This document shows positions 6,325 through 14,631 of a stretch of DNA of 25,564 nt, piece by piece. The notes beneath the pieces were generated by a model that saw nothing but the letters and a program-made list of their open reading frames with translations, did no database searches and had not been told where the DNA came from. The translations under genes were made by a program, and so were the position numbers. The DNA is from a virus: the IMG/VR virus record IMGVR_UViG_3300032214_000298, positions 1 to 25,564 of that record; one strand, 5' to 3'. The first letter of the stretch is position 1. Each line of letters starts with the position of its first letter.

Positions 6325-8280
6325 ATGCCATCAGATACCTACATCTTGACCATCTCAGACGCTGGCGTTTCAGTGCCATCTGTCGGATCAGTAACGAATA
6401 CTTCCGTCGCAGCCGATGCCGCAATCGCGTTCAGCAAACTTGCTTCTCTGACCAGCGGAAACGTTCTTGTAGGCAACAGCAGCAATGTTCCGACATCCGT
6501 TGCCGTTACTGGAGATGTTACTATTTCCAATACTGGCGTGACATCGATCGCCTCTGGAGCCGTCGTCAACGCGGACATCAATGCTTCCGCTGCTATCGCA
6601 CACTCGAAGCTCGCCTCTATGTCGAGCGGCAATATTCTCGTAGGCAGCAGCGGCAGCGTTCCGACATCCGTCGCAGTCACTGGCGACGTCACTATTTCTA
6701 ATGCTGGTCTCACAACAATCGCTAACGACGCCGTCACGTTCGGCAAGATGCAACCTGTATCCGGCTACTCGATCGTTGGAAAGCCAACGACTGGTACTGG
6801 TGACATCGCAGAAATTAGTTCCTCTTCCTTTATGCTGGAAGCCAGCACCGGATTCTTGCGTCAGGCAGACGCTGCTGCTGCCCGCTCGACTTTGGGATTA
6901 GGCGCACTCGCGACTCAAAGTTCAGTCTCTGTAGCAACTGGTGGAACGGGCCAAACATCGTACACTATTGGGGATATCCTCTACGCGAGCGGAACGACAG
7001 CACTTTCAAAGTTGGCTGGCGTCGCTACTGGGAACGCCCTTATTTCTGGCGGTATTGGAGTAGCCCCATCTTATGGGAAGATTGGTCTGAACACACACGT
7101 ATCTGGAGTACTTCCGATTGCTAACGGCGGCACTAATTCATCAACTGGCGTAGATCTTTCAACAGCTTTAGTTACTGGAATTCTTCCAGTAGCAAAAGGA
7201 GGTACTGGAAATAACGGCACAGCCGTCGATGCACTTGTGTTTGATACGCTCGCATACAAAACATCTTCTCCATCTTCAGACGCACTCGCTACTGGAGAGA
7301 TGCGCTGGAACACGACTGACAAAACACTCGACCTAAAACTCGAAGGCGACGTAACGCTACAAGTTGGACAGGAACAGAACATTTATGTACAAAACGCGGA
7401 TAGCGTAACGATCCCAAATGGAGCTGCTGTTTATATTTTTGGCGTTGCTTCTGGAGATACCCCATCTGTAAAAATTGCTTCAAGCGTAAATTCTCTTGCG
7501 AATAAAACTTTGGGCGTAAGCACACAAGCGATTACTGCTGGTGGTTACGGATATATAACCCTCACTGGTCTTGTGAGAGGACTCCCAAATACTGCTGGAT
7601 ACACGACTACTGGAATGGCAGCTGGCGATGAAATCTGGTTGTCAACAGATGGTAAGTGGTCAAATACGCAACAGAACTTCATCAATAGTCAAATTAAATT
7701 GGGGCATGTTACTCAAGTTAGCTCGACTCAAGGATCGATTCTCGTTAATCCAAGAATCATTGCAGGCCCATCCGGTCAACGAGTTGGCGGTACAATTAAC
7801 ACCGATTCTACTGCTTATCTTAGTTCATCTACATCCCCATATAATATGAACTCATATACGATTCCAGCTACTGGAATTCGTAATACTGGAGGTCAAGTTA
7901 AAGCAAAATATTTTGGTAGAATAACGACTGATACGTCACCATCAACTAGACAGATTACACTGTCATTTGGTCCATCTGGAAGTCCTACAACAGTTTTTGA
8001 TTCTACTGCTTTTACTCCATCACTAACAACTCCATCTAATCTATTTTGGACAATGGAAGCTGTGTTCTCGCGGGTGAGCAATACTGAATTAGATGTCTTC
8101 GTTACGCTACACGGAAATGGAATACCAACATCAGCGACTACACTACATTATACAAACCTTACTGGATTAACTCTTGATACGACAAATTATGTAGTTATTC
8201 TAGCTGGGACATCTGGAGGCAGTACAACTGCAAGAGCGATCGGATACGATTTCTCGACCATTTCATGGGAACCGACTTAA
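6325..8280 (+). CDS. Second tail fibre with tandem 57-residue repeats
   Basis: A 651-residue fibre-like protein. Near the N-terminus, two tandem 57-residue repeats (residues 32-88 and 89-145) share SGN(V/I)LVG, PTSVAVTGDVTIS and S-K-L-A-S motifs typical of phage fibre shafts. Later shaft-type motifs occur (GGTGQTSYTIGDILYASG, then two GILPVAKGGTGN-like segments). About residues 320-345 read as a fibre linker (TGEMRWNTTDKTLDLK). The C-terminal third (about 490-651) is a Ser/Thr-rich beta domain likely to bind the receptor. It lacks collagen and YadA-like repeats, so its tip differs from the first fibre. It follows adaptor copy 2 by 4 bases. Confidence 0.75.
   Translation: MPSDTYILTISDAGVSVPSVGSVTNTSVAADAAIAFSKLASLTSGNVLVGNSSNVPTSVAVTGDVTISNTGVTSIASGAVVNADINASAAIAHSKLASMSSGNILVGSSGSVPTSVAVTGDVTISNAGLTTIANDAVTFGKMQPVSGYSIVGKPTTGTGDIAEISSSSFMLEASTGFLRQADAAAARSTLGLGALATQSSVSVATGGTGQTSYTIGDILYASGTTALSKLAGVATGNALISGGIGVAPSYGKIGLNTHVSGVLPIANGGTNSSTGVDLSTALVTGILPVAKGGTGNNGTAVDALVFDTLAYKTSSPSSDALATGEMRWNTTDKTLDLKLEGDVTLQVGQEQNIYVQNADSVTIPNGAAVYIFGVASGDTPSVKIASSVNSLANKTLGVSTQAITAGGYGYITLTGLVRGLPNTAGYTTTGMAAGDEIWLSTDGKWSNTQQNFINSQIKLGHVTQVSSTQGSILVNPRIIAGPSGQRVGGTINTDSTAYLSSSTSPYNMNSYTIPATGIRNTGGQVKAKYFGRITTDTSPSTRQITLSFGPSGSPTTVFDSTAFTPSLTTPSNLFWTMEAVFSRVSNTELDVFVTLHGNGIPTSATTLHYTNLTGLTLDTTNYVVILAGTSGGSTTARAIGYDFSTISWEPT
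6418..6759. repeat. Two tandem 171-bp repeats in the second fibre gene
   Basis: Units 6418-6588 and 6589-6759 encode the two 57-residue shaft repeats. They are diverged mostly at third codon positions, so the duplication is old or maintained by selection on the protein. Confidence 0.85.
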
Positions 8281-8291
8281 TCTAATTTAAC

Positions 8292-10190
8292 ATGGCCGTC
8301 TCTCAATTACCACAAGCTCCATACAGACAAGACCGCAAGATTTTCCCAACTCCAATTATTGGGGATGTCTTGTTTAGTGAAGTACGTGACTGTAATCGCG
8401 GCAACCCGTTCCCTGAATACGGCTCCCCATATCCTAATGCCAATAAATGGCCAGATCATAAGCTCGTCTACATCAAGCCAGTAGACATCGAACGCAACGA
8501 GATCTTCGAGTTCTTCTACGCAGCTGATAGGGAGAATCAGGATCTCTACAACTTCTCTTCGGGATATCGAAACGTAGTTGGCAATGCTGGCGGTCGTGAG
8601 TTCCGTGTTGTTCAACGCTCTTACGTAACGCTACGTGAGAACTTTCAGCCGTTAGATATTGAGTTCGGGGCAGCGATGCCGAACATTCCAGAGGATAAGT
8701 TTGACGGAGTAGAATATGTTTTCTTTGACCGCCAACAACAGCGGATCAATGAACAGGAACTGGATTCTCTGTACGTCGCTGAAGTACACACATATATCGA
8801 GATAGCATTTCTAGACTACAAGCTCTCGTATGGAACACAAAAGAGTGATCTCGTTCCAGAGAAGTTTAGAGCGGCTATCCCACAGACTACGACAGAACAA
8901 ATCGTCGAAGGACTCGCTGAACAGCCAGTGCTAACTGGATCGCAGCTTTCCGTTACTGAAGACCAGATCAATCCCGACATTAAGCTCGTAAAGATCGTGT
9001 CCAGAGAAGAGCCGGACGACGATATTTCCTTAATTGGGAAGCGGGCTTATGTGGAGGGTGGCCCCCCCGCTAACACAATAGAAACATATTCTAAAGATGA
9101 AATCGAAGTAGACACTGGCGTAAATGTTGTACAGTCTACTGTCACTCCGTTAGGAGACGGGAGTTTTGTCAAGGAAACGGTAGAAGTTGAATCATGGCCC
9201 GAACTCAAAGGCTCTGAATGGGACTATCTGTTGAACACACAAGTTGTTAGCACACAACAAATGGTTGTTCCGCCGACAACCTTTAATGAACCAAACACTT
9301 CTTACAGAGCAGTAAACGAAGATCGTTCGCTGAAGATTGTCGAAGAAGCTCCAATAGCGGCTCTTAACTCGTACCTTATTTCGTTACCAACTAGAACGGA
9401 TATTCAGATGCCAACAGTTCTGAAGTCCATAACAGCGTATTGGACGTTTGATTCGTCTGGTTCAGATGGAGATGCTAGTTCATCTGGTACGATGCCAGCT
9501 ACTGGTGGTGGTACTTTAGAGTGTATGGCATCATCAAGTGGGCAATTTCGCGAAGCGGCGATTCCAACTATAGCGACTGAGATTGAGAGTATTTTTGGAA
9601 GTGACATACCTGCTACAATTTATTTCTTTTATTATAATTCAGGAAATGGGTCTATGTCTGAAACAGATTTGAGAAATAGGCTGAGTTCTTTAATAGGGCA
9701 ACAAATAAACGTGTGGCCGACATTCAAACCTCGAGCACATACTATTGTAGCGACTGGCGGCTCAGTTACTGCAAGTGCTAAAGCGGTCGCGAGTGAAACT
9801 ATTTTGCAATCTATAGACGGTGTGCGTGGAAACGCACAAGGAGTCCAAACAGATAGCTCTTTTAGTCGAGATGTAAATAAAGATATTGTTAATTTAGCTC
9901 CGACAATACATAGAGCCTTAACGGTCATAAATGCCGACCAGTATAATTCTGTTGGTGCTAGAGCCTCAGCTAGAGCCCGTTTAGACGGAGATTTTAATGC
10001 TGATGCTCGCTCTAACGAAAGTACTGGATCATTGACAGTATCAGTACTGCCCTCATCTTTTCCAGCAACAACTCCTTCAGATATACCCCGATCTGGACTC
10101 TATATCGTTGATTCATCAGCAGAGCCCTTCAAATGGGGTTGGGTAAAATGTTCTGCAAAAGTTGTAAATGCGGGTTTATTCGCTTCTTAA
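8292..10190 (+). CDS. Large virion-type protein, family seen in uncultured phages, unknown role
   Basis: A 632-residue protein. The first 230 residues have a conserved look: DRKIFPTPIIGDVLF near the start, KWPDHKLVYIKP around residue 54, FFYAADRENQDLYN around 75, and INEQELDSLYVAEVHTYIEI around 155. I associate this arrangement with unassigned structural genes of environmental tailed phages, but I cannot name a function. The middle is mixed alpha/beta. The C-terminal half (from about residue 380) is Ser/Gly/Thr-rich with a low-complexity stretch. No membrane segment or catalytic motif is seen. It follows the second fibre gene and precedes two more unrecognised genes, so tail or baseplate-like function is plausible. 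Confidence 0.7.
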   Translation: MAVSQLPQAPYRQDRKIFPTPIIGDVLFSEVRDCNRGNPFPEYGSPYPNANKWPDHKLVYIKPVDIERNEIFEFFYAADRENQDLYNFSSGYRNVVGNAGGREFRVVQRSYVTLRENFQPLDIEFGAAMPNIPEDKFDGVEYVFFDRQQQRINEQELDSLYVAEVHTYIEIAFLDYKLSYGTQKSDLVPEKFRAAIPQTTTEQIVEGLAEQPVLTGSQLSVTEDQINPDIKLVKIVSREEPDDDISLIGKRAYVEGGPPANTIETYSKDEIEVDTGVNVVQSTVTPLGDGSFVKETVEVESWPELKGSEWDYLLNTQVVSTQQMVVPPTTFNEPNTSYRAVNEDRSLKIVEEAPIAALNSYLISLPTRTDIQMPTVLKSITAYWTFDSSGSDGDASSSGTMPATGGGTLECMASSSGQFREAAIPTIATEIESIFGSDIPATIYFFYYNSGNGSMSETDLRNRLSSLIGQQINVWPTFKPRAHTIVATGGSVTASAKAVASETILQSIDGVRGNAQGVQTDSSFSRDVNKDIVNLAPTIHRALTVINADQYNSVGARASARARLDGDFNADARSNESTGSLTVSVLPSSFPATTPSDIPRSGLYIVDSSAEPFKWGWVKCSAKVVNAGLFAS

Positions 10191-10193
10191 ATT

Positions 10194-10853
10194 ATGGACT
10201 ATAAAAACGACATGGATGAATTCATACGCGAGACTATGCGTTCATCTCGCCGTATTCGGGATAAAAATTTTTCCCCGATTCAGAATACTGTCGCATCATC
10301 TGCGACATCTAGCTCAACTTTTTCAGAGACACAAATTCCCCTATCAGAGGCAATTAGGGTGAGAGGTAGTATATCAGGCGGCGGCGGCGGATCTGATATC
10401 CAATTTCCTTTTAAGATAACTACAAAGGACTCTACCTTCGGAAGCGGAGTACAGCCGTCTTTTAAAGTCGCGTCTTACTCCAGTATTATGGACGGAACAA
10501 ACGGGGGTCCATTTAATATTACTAATCTTAATATAGATATCAGCATTACTTCTCAGAAATTTATTATCGCTGAGGCTAATGTACCATCAAATTTTATAAT
10601 TACTGGTTTCACTATAAAAGCAGTCGATGCTGGAGAGACAGACGAAATCGTTATGACGGGGTCTGGAGAAACAGCTACACAATCAAAACTGCGCTTACTT
10701 ATCGGGAAAGTTACTACTGAAAGTACAGAGAATGGAGTTAAATTAACTCCATGGCAAGCGATCACTACTTCATATCGCACATCCAATTCCTTTTACAATG
10801 GCGTATCTGTTCTAGTTCTTGAACCAGCACCAACCCATCAATCACGTGTATAA
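10194..10853 (+). CDS. Unrecognised virion-type protein with Gly-rich linker
   Basis: A 219-residue protein. Residues 1-25 are charged and probably helical, followed by a Ser/Thr-rich stretch, a GGGGG linker near residues 61-66, and a beta-rich domain to the end. The design (short helical anchor, flexible linker, beta domain) suits a virion surface or tail protein. I do not recognise a family. The ATG follows TAAATT directly after the upstream stop, with no Shine-Dalgarno, and the stop overlaps the next start by one base (TAATG at 10851-10855), which suggests coupled expression with its neighbour. Confidence 0.6.
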   Translation: MDYKNDMDEFIRETMRSSRRIRDKNFSPIQNTVASSATSSSTFSETQIPLSEAIRVRGSISGGGGGSDIQFPFKITTKDSTFGSGVQPSFKVASYSSIMDGTNGGPFNITNLNIDISITSQKFIIAEANVPSNFIITGFTIKAVDAGETDEIVMTGSGETATQSKLRLLIGKVTTESTENGVKLTPWQAITTSYRTSNSFYNGVSVLVLEPAPTHQSRV

Positions 10854-11608
10854 TGGCCGAACGAATAATATATCGCGGAAGGCAACGGGCTACAAAGCCA
10901 TATCCGTTTCAGGTAGATGTTGCTGCAATTCCAGATACTGCTGACTATTTTTTATTTGGTCCATTAACTTTAGACGAGTTGATGGAGTTCAAATACAGGA
11001 TTAAAAAGTTTACATTATCTGGTTCTATTGTTATCGAAGCATTTGACGACGAAGGAAATCCTGACAATGAAACTATAGATCTTAATTATGATATTATTAG
11101 AAGTATACTAAGAGTGCGCCAGACTGGTGGTGGTATTGGTGTTGGTGGTTTTTTTGAATATAAAACTGAAGCCCTCGATAAAGAATCAGAAGTTTCTCTG
11201 TCATTCGTTAACAGATTTATTTCTATTTTCATTGATATTTTCTATAAAGAACAACCAGATTATTTACCTCCCCAACCATCCTCAGTTGATATGTCGAGTA
11301 CAGCTCCGTACAAAACAAATGAGGGATATTATCTACCAATTACAATTTCAGTTTCTGATGTTAGCGGTAACGGCTTTGGCTCTTTAACTAGAGGGGAAGA
11401 AGAATTTGAAGAGGGTTTTTATACCGACTGTCAATTGAAAGTAAGATCTAAAACACACAATATTAGATGTGCTGTTTTTGGTGCTGGAACAGTTGTTGGC
11501 GGGTCTTTGACAATAGAAGCCTCTGAATGGTATCCCTACGCTAATGCGGATGAACAACCGATTTGGAACACTTCTACTGGAGCCCGTACCACGAACCCCT
11601 TTACCTGA
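10853..11608 (+). CDS. Unrecognised virion-type protein
   Basis: A 251-residue mixed alpha/beta protein with a basic N-terminus (RGRQRATKPYPFQVD), an acidic middle and a Gly-rich turn near residue 92 (GGGIGVGGFF). Near residues 158-180 a beta segment is followed by LTRGEEEFEEGFYTDCQL. No known domain is recognised. The AT-rich base use resembles the genes from 9400 onwards and contrasts with the next gene at 11655. It overlaps the preceding gene by one base, and probably belongs to the same sub-assembly as the genes at 8292 and 10194. Confidence 0.6.
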   Translation: MAERIIYRGRQRATKPYPFQVDVAAIPDTADYFLFGPLTLDELMEFKYRIKKFTLSGSIVIEAFDDEGNPDNETIDLNYDIIRSILRVRQTGGGIGVGGFFEYKTEALDKESEVSLSFVNRFISIFIDIFYKEQPDYLPPQPSSVDMSSTAPYKTNEGYYLPITISVSDVSGNGFGSLTRGEEEFEEGFYTDCQLKVRSKTHNIRCAVFGAGTVVGGSLTIEASEWYPYANADEQPIWNTSTGARTTNPFT

Positions 11609-11619
11609 ACCCTTAATCC

Positions 11620-11648
11620 TTGACCCCCAACCCTTTTTCCTGTAAGCT
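11620..11648 (+). promoter_or_regulatory. Weak candidate promoter before the adaptor-like gene
   Basis: TTGACC (11620-11625) and TAAGCT (11643-11648) are 17 bases apart, with the ATG only 6 bases further on. The geometry resembles the promoter at 2827-2855, but the -10 match is poor. Listed because this 46-base gap is the only break in a long run of tightly packed late genes and base composition changes here. Confidence 0.25.
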
Positions 11649-11654
11649 GCCCCT

Positions 11655-12584
11655 ATGCCCGCTATGACCGTAAAGTCTCTGTCTGACCAGCTGTCGAACT
11701 ACTGTTCGCCTGATCAGCAGTTTTTGCCCGTCCTAAATCTCGTCCTGCCGCGACTCTACGCGATGGGCTACTGGCGGGATCTCTGCTACGAGCTGGAGAT
11801 TACCACTCCGAACGGCTATTTCTCCCTGCCAGCAGAGGCCGAATCGATCATGTGCGCCACTGTAGACGGCACTCCTAAGAATCTGTGGGCCCAATGGCAT
11901 GACTACAAAATCGGTGGAGTCCCCAATAACTACAAAGCCTTCCCGATTTTCGGTGTTGTTGATGACGGTTACGGACCCGTAAAGGAAGTCCTGCCCAACG
12001 ATACCAACCATACTTTGCGTCTGGAGCCTATCTCGCCCAACACAACTTTGCCAAACGATGGCTACGTACATGTCGTTTATGAGCGGGAAAGTGGCGCGAC
12101 AAGCAACTATACCTACGATATCAGCAATGCCGCCTCAATGCTGTCGCCCCATACGGACATCCGTAAAGTGGTCGAAGTCCGTTTTGAAGGCATTCCAGTG
12201 AACGTCCGTCTCGTCGGAATAGCAGGAGCAGACACCTACACTCTGGCAGAAGGCAGAGGAGATTTCGTTGCCCGATACAGGCGTTTCCGCACTAGCGAGC
12301 CGAACAACGGAGCTACTCAGAAGGTCTTCCTGCTCCTCAAGCGGGCGTTCCTGCCGCTGATGGACGAGTCCGACATCGTCTATTTGGGCAACGTGAACGC
12401 TATTAAGTGCGCCATTCTAGCCACTACAGCGGAAGACAACGCTGACATCGAACGCTCTGGCTACCACTGGCAAGTCTGCCGCCAGCTACTGGAAGAGGAG
12501 AAAGATGCCTCCAGAGGCGGTGCGCGACAAGTCTTTACCATCGACCCTTATTCAGGAAACGGGACTCCCTACAACATGTACTAA
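11655..12584 (+). CDS. Virion protein, possible head-tail adaptor
   Basis: A 309-residue protein. The N-terminal part reads VLPRLYAMGYWRDLCYELEI, then NGYFSLPAEAESIM, a pattern found in unassigned structural genes of environmental phages and reminiscent of adaptor or tail-tubular proteins, in which helices lead into a beta domain. The C-terminal helical part contains LLLKRAFLPLMDESDIVYLG, then NADIERSGYHWQVCRQLLEEE. Codon use is C/G-ending like the capsid gene, consistent with high expression, and sharply different from the AT-richer gene upstream. The start is near-leaderless if the weak upstream promoter is real. A connector role is inference; no direct motif proves it. Confidence 0.6.
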   Translation: MPAMTVKSLSDQLSNYCSPDQQFLPVLNLVLPRLYAMGYWRDLCYELEITTPNGYFSLPAEAESIMCATVDGTPKNLWAQWHDYKIGGVPNNYKAFPIFGVVDDGYGPVKEVLPNDTNHTLRLEPISPNTTLPNDGYVHVVYERESGATSNYTYDISNAASMLSPHTDIRKVVEVRFEGIPVNVRLVGIAGADTYTLAEGRGDFVARYRRFRTSEPNNGATQKVFLLLKRAFLPLMDESDIVYLGNVNAIKCAILATTAEDNADIERSGYHWQVCRQLLEEEKDASRGGARQVFTIDPYSGNGTPYNMY

Positions 12585-12589
12585 GTAAA

Positions 12590-12832
12590 ATGATTAGCGA
12601 CCACTTAACCACTGACCTATCTGTTAACCCTATGTGGTCTTACACTAATGGATTTACTGGAATCGCCGCATCCTCACTCGCTCTAATTACTTCATTTCAG
12701 GAACAACTGGACTGGTGGGTACGCTTTAGCGGCAGCGTTATTCTGCTTGCAATCAGTATTATTTCACTGTATAACATGGTCAGCCAGATCATTGTGAAAT
12801 GGCGCAAGAGAAATAACCCCACAGACAAATGA
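12590..12832 (+). CDS. Small membrane protein, holin candidate
   Basis: An 80-residue protein with two hydrophobic stretches, about residues 20-35 (GFTGIAASSLALITSF) and 46-68 (SGSVILLAISIISLYNMVSQ), and a short basic C-terminal tail (KWRKRNN). This size and topology, directly before a cell-wall amidase, match class II-type holins, which permeabilise the inner membrane to release or activate endolysins. No family signature confirms it. Its stop overlaps the next small gene (ATGA at 12829-12832). Confidence 0.65.
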   Translation: MISDHLTTDLSVNPMWSYTNGFTGIAASSLALITSFQEQLDWWVRFSGSVILLAISIISLYNMVSQIIVKWRKRNNPTDK

Positions 12833-12981
12833 GAACAACCGCATTAGGCATCCTGACAATTGTGGCTACGCTTTCGGGCGTTGGCATCCAAATCCTCAAA
12901 GGTGGTGCGCCCGATTTTGTCGGCGCATTCGCAGCTGTGACGGCTGGCATCGGCTTGATCAAGGCCAAAGACGCTAAGTGA
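12829..12981 (+). CDS. 50-residue membrane protein, holin-like
   Basis: A 50-residue gene. It begins MRTTALGILTIVATLSGVG and has two hydrophobic segments, about residues 5-22 and 28-43 (FVGAFAAVTAGIGLIK), ending in a basic KAKDAK tail. Very short proteins with this layout are common beside phage endolysin genes and are usually called holins or holin-like. The ATGA overlap with the upstream membrane gene suggests coupled translation of a holin pair, perhaps holin plus antiholin. The second segment's Gly/Ala content suits a tightly packed helix. Confidence 0.65.
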   Translation: MRTTALGILTIVATLSGVGIQILKGGAPDFVGAFAAVTAGIGLIKAKDAK

Positions 12982-13003
12982 TCCGCAGAAAGGTATTCAC
13001 CGT

Positions 13004-13573
13004 ATGCCTAAAAAGATCGCAATTTGTGTAGGCCACAGCCGTTCCGGCGACAAGGGTGCGGTGAATACCAACTGCGTCACAGAGTGGGCGTTCAATAAGC
13101 CATTAGCAGAGCGTACAGCGGAACTTCTCCGCGACGCAAAGCACGACGTCAAAGTCTGGTCTCGCTACGAGGGGACTGGATATAGCAGCGCGATGAGCTG
13201 GATTGCGAAGCAGATTCAGGAATACGGAGCAGATGTCGCCATCGAACTCCACTTCAATTCTGCTGGCCCCAACGCAAAGGGCTATGAGTTCCTGCACTGG
13301 CACAGCTCTGGAAGATCTGCCAGACTGGCTTCTTGTTTCCATTTCGCTTTCAAGAAGGCATTCCCGTCCGCTAATTCCAGAGGTCTGAAGCCGATCACTA
13401 AAGAGGACAGAGGTTCCGCGTTCCTGCAAAGGACTCCGTGTCCTGCCGCAATTCTCGAACCATACTTCGGCAGCAATGTCGAAGAAACCGTTTTCTATTC
13501 CGCCCGTCGCGAAGAACTTGCCAGAGTCTACGCAGACGCAATTATTAGCTGGCTATCCGCAGAGAAACCGTGA
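13004..13573 (+). CDS. N-acetylmuramoyl-L-alanine amidase (Amidase_3 type)
   Basis: A 189-residue zinc amidase that cleaves the bond between MurNAc and L-alanine in peptidoglycan. The zinc-binding and catalytic residues of the LytC/AmiC-type family are visible: H11 in VGHSRSGDKGAV, E27 in VTEWAFNKPLA, H83 in IELHFNSAG, and catalytic E152 in AAILEPYFGSN. The length equals a single catalytic domain with no separate cell-wall-binding domain and no signal peptide, so export would depend on a holin. A GAAAGG-like element is not seen, but GAAAGG-type sequence (AGAAAGG) lies about 10 bases before the ATG, one of few late genes with a plausible ribosome site. Confidence 0.88.
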   Translation: MPKKIAICVGHSRSGDKGAVNTNCVTEWAFNKPLAERTAELLRDAKHDVKVWSRYEGTGYSSAMSWIAKQIQEYGADVAIELHFNSAGPNAKGYEFLHWHSSGRSARLASCFHFAFKKAFPSANSRGLKPITKEDRGSAFLQRTPCPAAILEPYFGSNVEETVFYSARREELARVYADAIISWLSAEKP

Positions 13574-13716
13574 AACCAGATCCATCCAAATCCAAATCTA
13601 AGAAACAAGTCGCTTACTTGCTCTCCAAAGTTAGCCCGCTCTCTAAGAAGAAACAGGGCAAACTTAAAGACGAGCTACACAGCGGAGCTGTTAAGGTCAA
13701 GAAGGAGAAGATGTGA
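13570..13716 (+). CDS. 48-residue lysine-rich protein
   Basis: A small gene with GTG start overlapping the amidase stop (GTGA at 13570-13573). It encodes 48 residues with about 16 lysines, beginning MKPDPSKSKSKKQVAYLLSK and containing KQGKLKDELHSGAVKVKK. The sequence resembles short Lys-rich phage proteins found near lysis or packaging genes, whose function is not known to me. It is likely DNA- or membrane-associated by charge. The overlap supports real, coupled translation. Confidence 0.55.
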   Translation: MKPDPSKSKSKKQVAYLLSKVSPLSKKKQGKLKDELHSGAVKVKKEKM

Positions 13717-13762
13717 GTAGTAGGTCAAGCTAGACTTGACTTACTCAACGCATTTCAAACTT

Positions 13763-14329
13763 ATGGAAAATCAAAATCTAGTATCTGAAGCTTTCAAAGT
13801 AATTCGTAAACACGAAGGCTTCAAAGCTGAACCTTATCTCGACTCCAAAAATAACTGGACGGTCGGCATTGGAACACTTATTGGAAAAGGAAAAGACGCT
13901 GATCTAAAGGCTAGCCCATATTATGGGAAAAAGATCAACGAGGCTACAGCACAAAAAATCGCTGTAGCCGACATCAATAAGAAAATAGATTTAGTCAAAG
14001 GACTTATTGGTCCTGATAAGTTTGACACATTTTCTCCTCAGCTTCAGGCACAGATTGTTAGTGGAGCTTATCGTGGGGACATTACAGGTTCTCCGAAAAC
14101 ACTTTCCTTTTTGAGGGAAGGAAAGTTCAAAGAAGCTTCTAAAGAATTTCTCGACAACGAAGAATATAGAACTGCAAAAGCATCAAAGTCTGGAGTCGCT
14201 GGTCGTATGGAAGAAGTCTCTTCTGTAATGGCTGTCGAAAAGCAAAATAGTGCTGTGGCAAAACCTAACTTTGCTGATGTAGTTGAGTATCGACTATTGC
14301 AGAACAAAATCTTGCCTGAGAGAAAATGA
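13763..14329 (+). CDS. T4-type lysozyme (GH24 muramidase)
   Basis: A 188-residue muramidase that hydrolyses the beta-1,4 bond between MurNAc and GlcNAc. The N-terminus has the GH24 signature HEGFKAEPYLDSKNNWTVGI, with E18, D27 and T33 spaced exactly like E11, D20 and T26 of T4 lysozyme. I chose ATG 13763; an upstream in-frame TTG at 13736 would add nine unlikely residues. The C-terminal 40 residues (after about 150) extend past the core and end in a helix. No signal peptide is seen. It lies 46 bases after the Lys-rich gene; that gap contains a 6-bp dyad (GTCAAG/CTTGAC at 13724-13740). The stop overlaps the next start (ATGA). Confidence 0.85.
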   Translation: MENQNLVSEAFKVIRKHEGFKAEPYLDSKNNWTVGIGTLIGKGKDADLKASPYYGKKINEATAQKIAVADINKKIDLVKGLIGPDKFDTFSPQLQAQIVSGAYRGDITGSPKTLSFLREGKFKEASKEFLDNEEYRTAKASKSGVAGRMEEVSSVMAVEKQNSAVAKPNFADVVEYRLLQNKILPERK

Positions 14330-14631
14330 AAAGCAAGTGGCCAAAGACCATCATGGTAGCGGGTAGGCGGGTACGCCTACTCTTCTGCGATCTCGATGAC
14401 ACTTACGGCCAATATAAGCACGACCTCAAGACCATTGAGATTAGTCGTGCGATATCAGACTCTGCCAAATTGATTACGATCCGCCACGAACTGATGGAGG
14501 CATCGCTGCTTCTATCAGGAGTGGGATTTGCTGATCGCTATGAGCAGGAGCCAGTAGTTCGATGCATGGAGGAAATCTTCTTTCCAGCATGGGACACCTT
14601 TTTGAAACGTATTACTAAAGCAAATGCTTGA
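14326..14631 (+). CDS. Metallopeptidase-like protein with HExxE motif
   Basis: A 101-residue protein with the outline of small phage zinc-metallopeptidase-like (ImmA/IrrE- or SprT-like) proteins: a short beta meander (about residues 8-40), then helix LITIRHELMEASLLLSG (H54, E55), then an acidic helix RYEQEPVVRCMEE. The expected second histidine of HExxH is a glutamate (E58), so it may have altered metal binding, bind metal through E58 and E73/E75, or be inactive. Such genes occur in phages near late genes; their substrates are unknown. The start overlaps the lysozyme stop (ATGA at 14326-14329) and the stop overlaps the nuclease start by 8 bases. Confidence 0.55.
   Translation: MKSKWPKTIMVAGRRVRLLFCDLDDTYGQYKHDLKTIEISRAISDSAKLITIRHELMEASLLLSGVGFADRYEQEPVVRCMEEIFFPAWDTFLKRITKANA

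Noticed and set aside
3192-7525. Long opposite-strand and shifted frames across the fibre genes
   Set aside because: They mirror the repeated, Thr/Ala-rich fibre codons and have low-complexity sequence with no start signals.
13724-13740. 6-bp dyad GTCAAG/CTTGAC as an operator
   Set aside because: Too short and found only once, so chance is likely; noted in the lysozyme entry only.
13736-13762. TTG start nine codons upstream of the lysozyme, and TTGACT there as a -35
   Set aside because: The extra residues do not fit the GH24 family, and no acceptable -10 lies 16-18 bases downstream.
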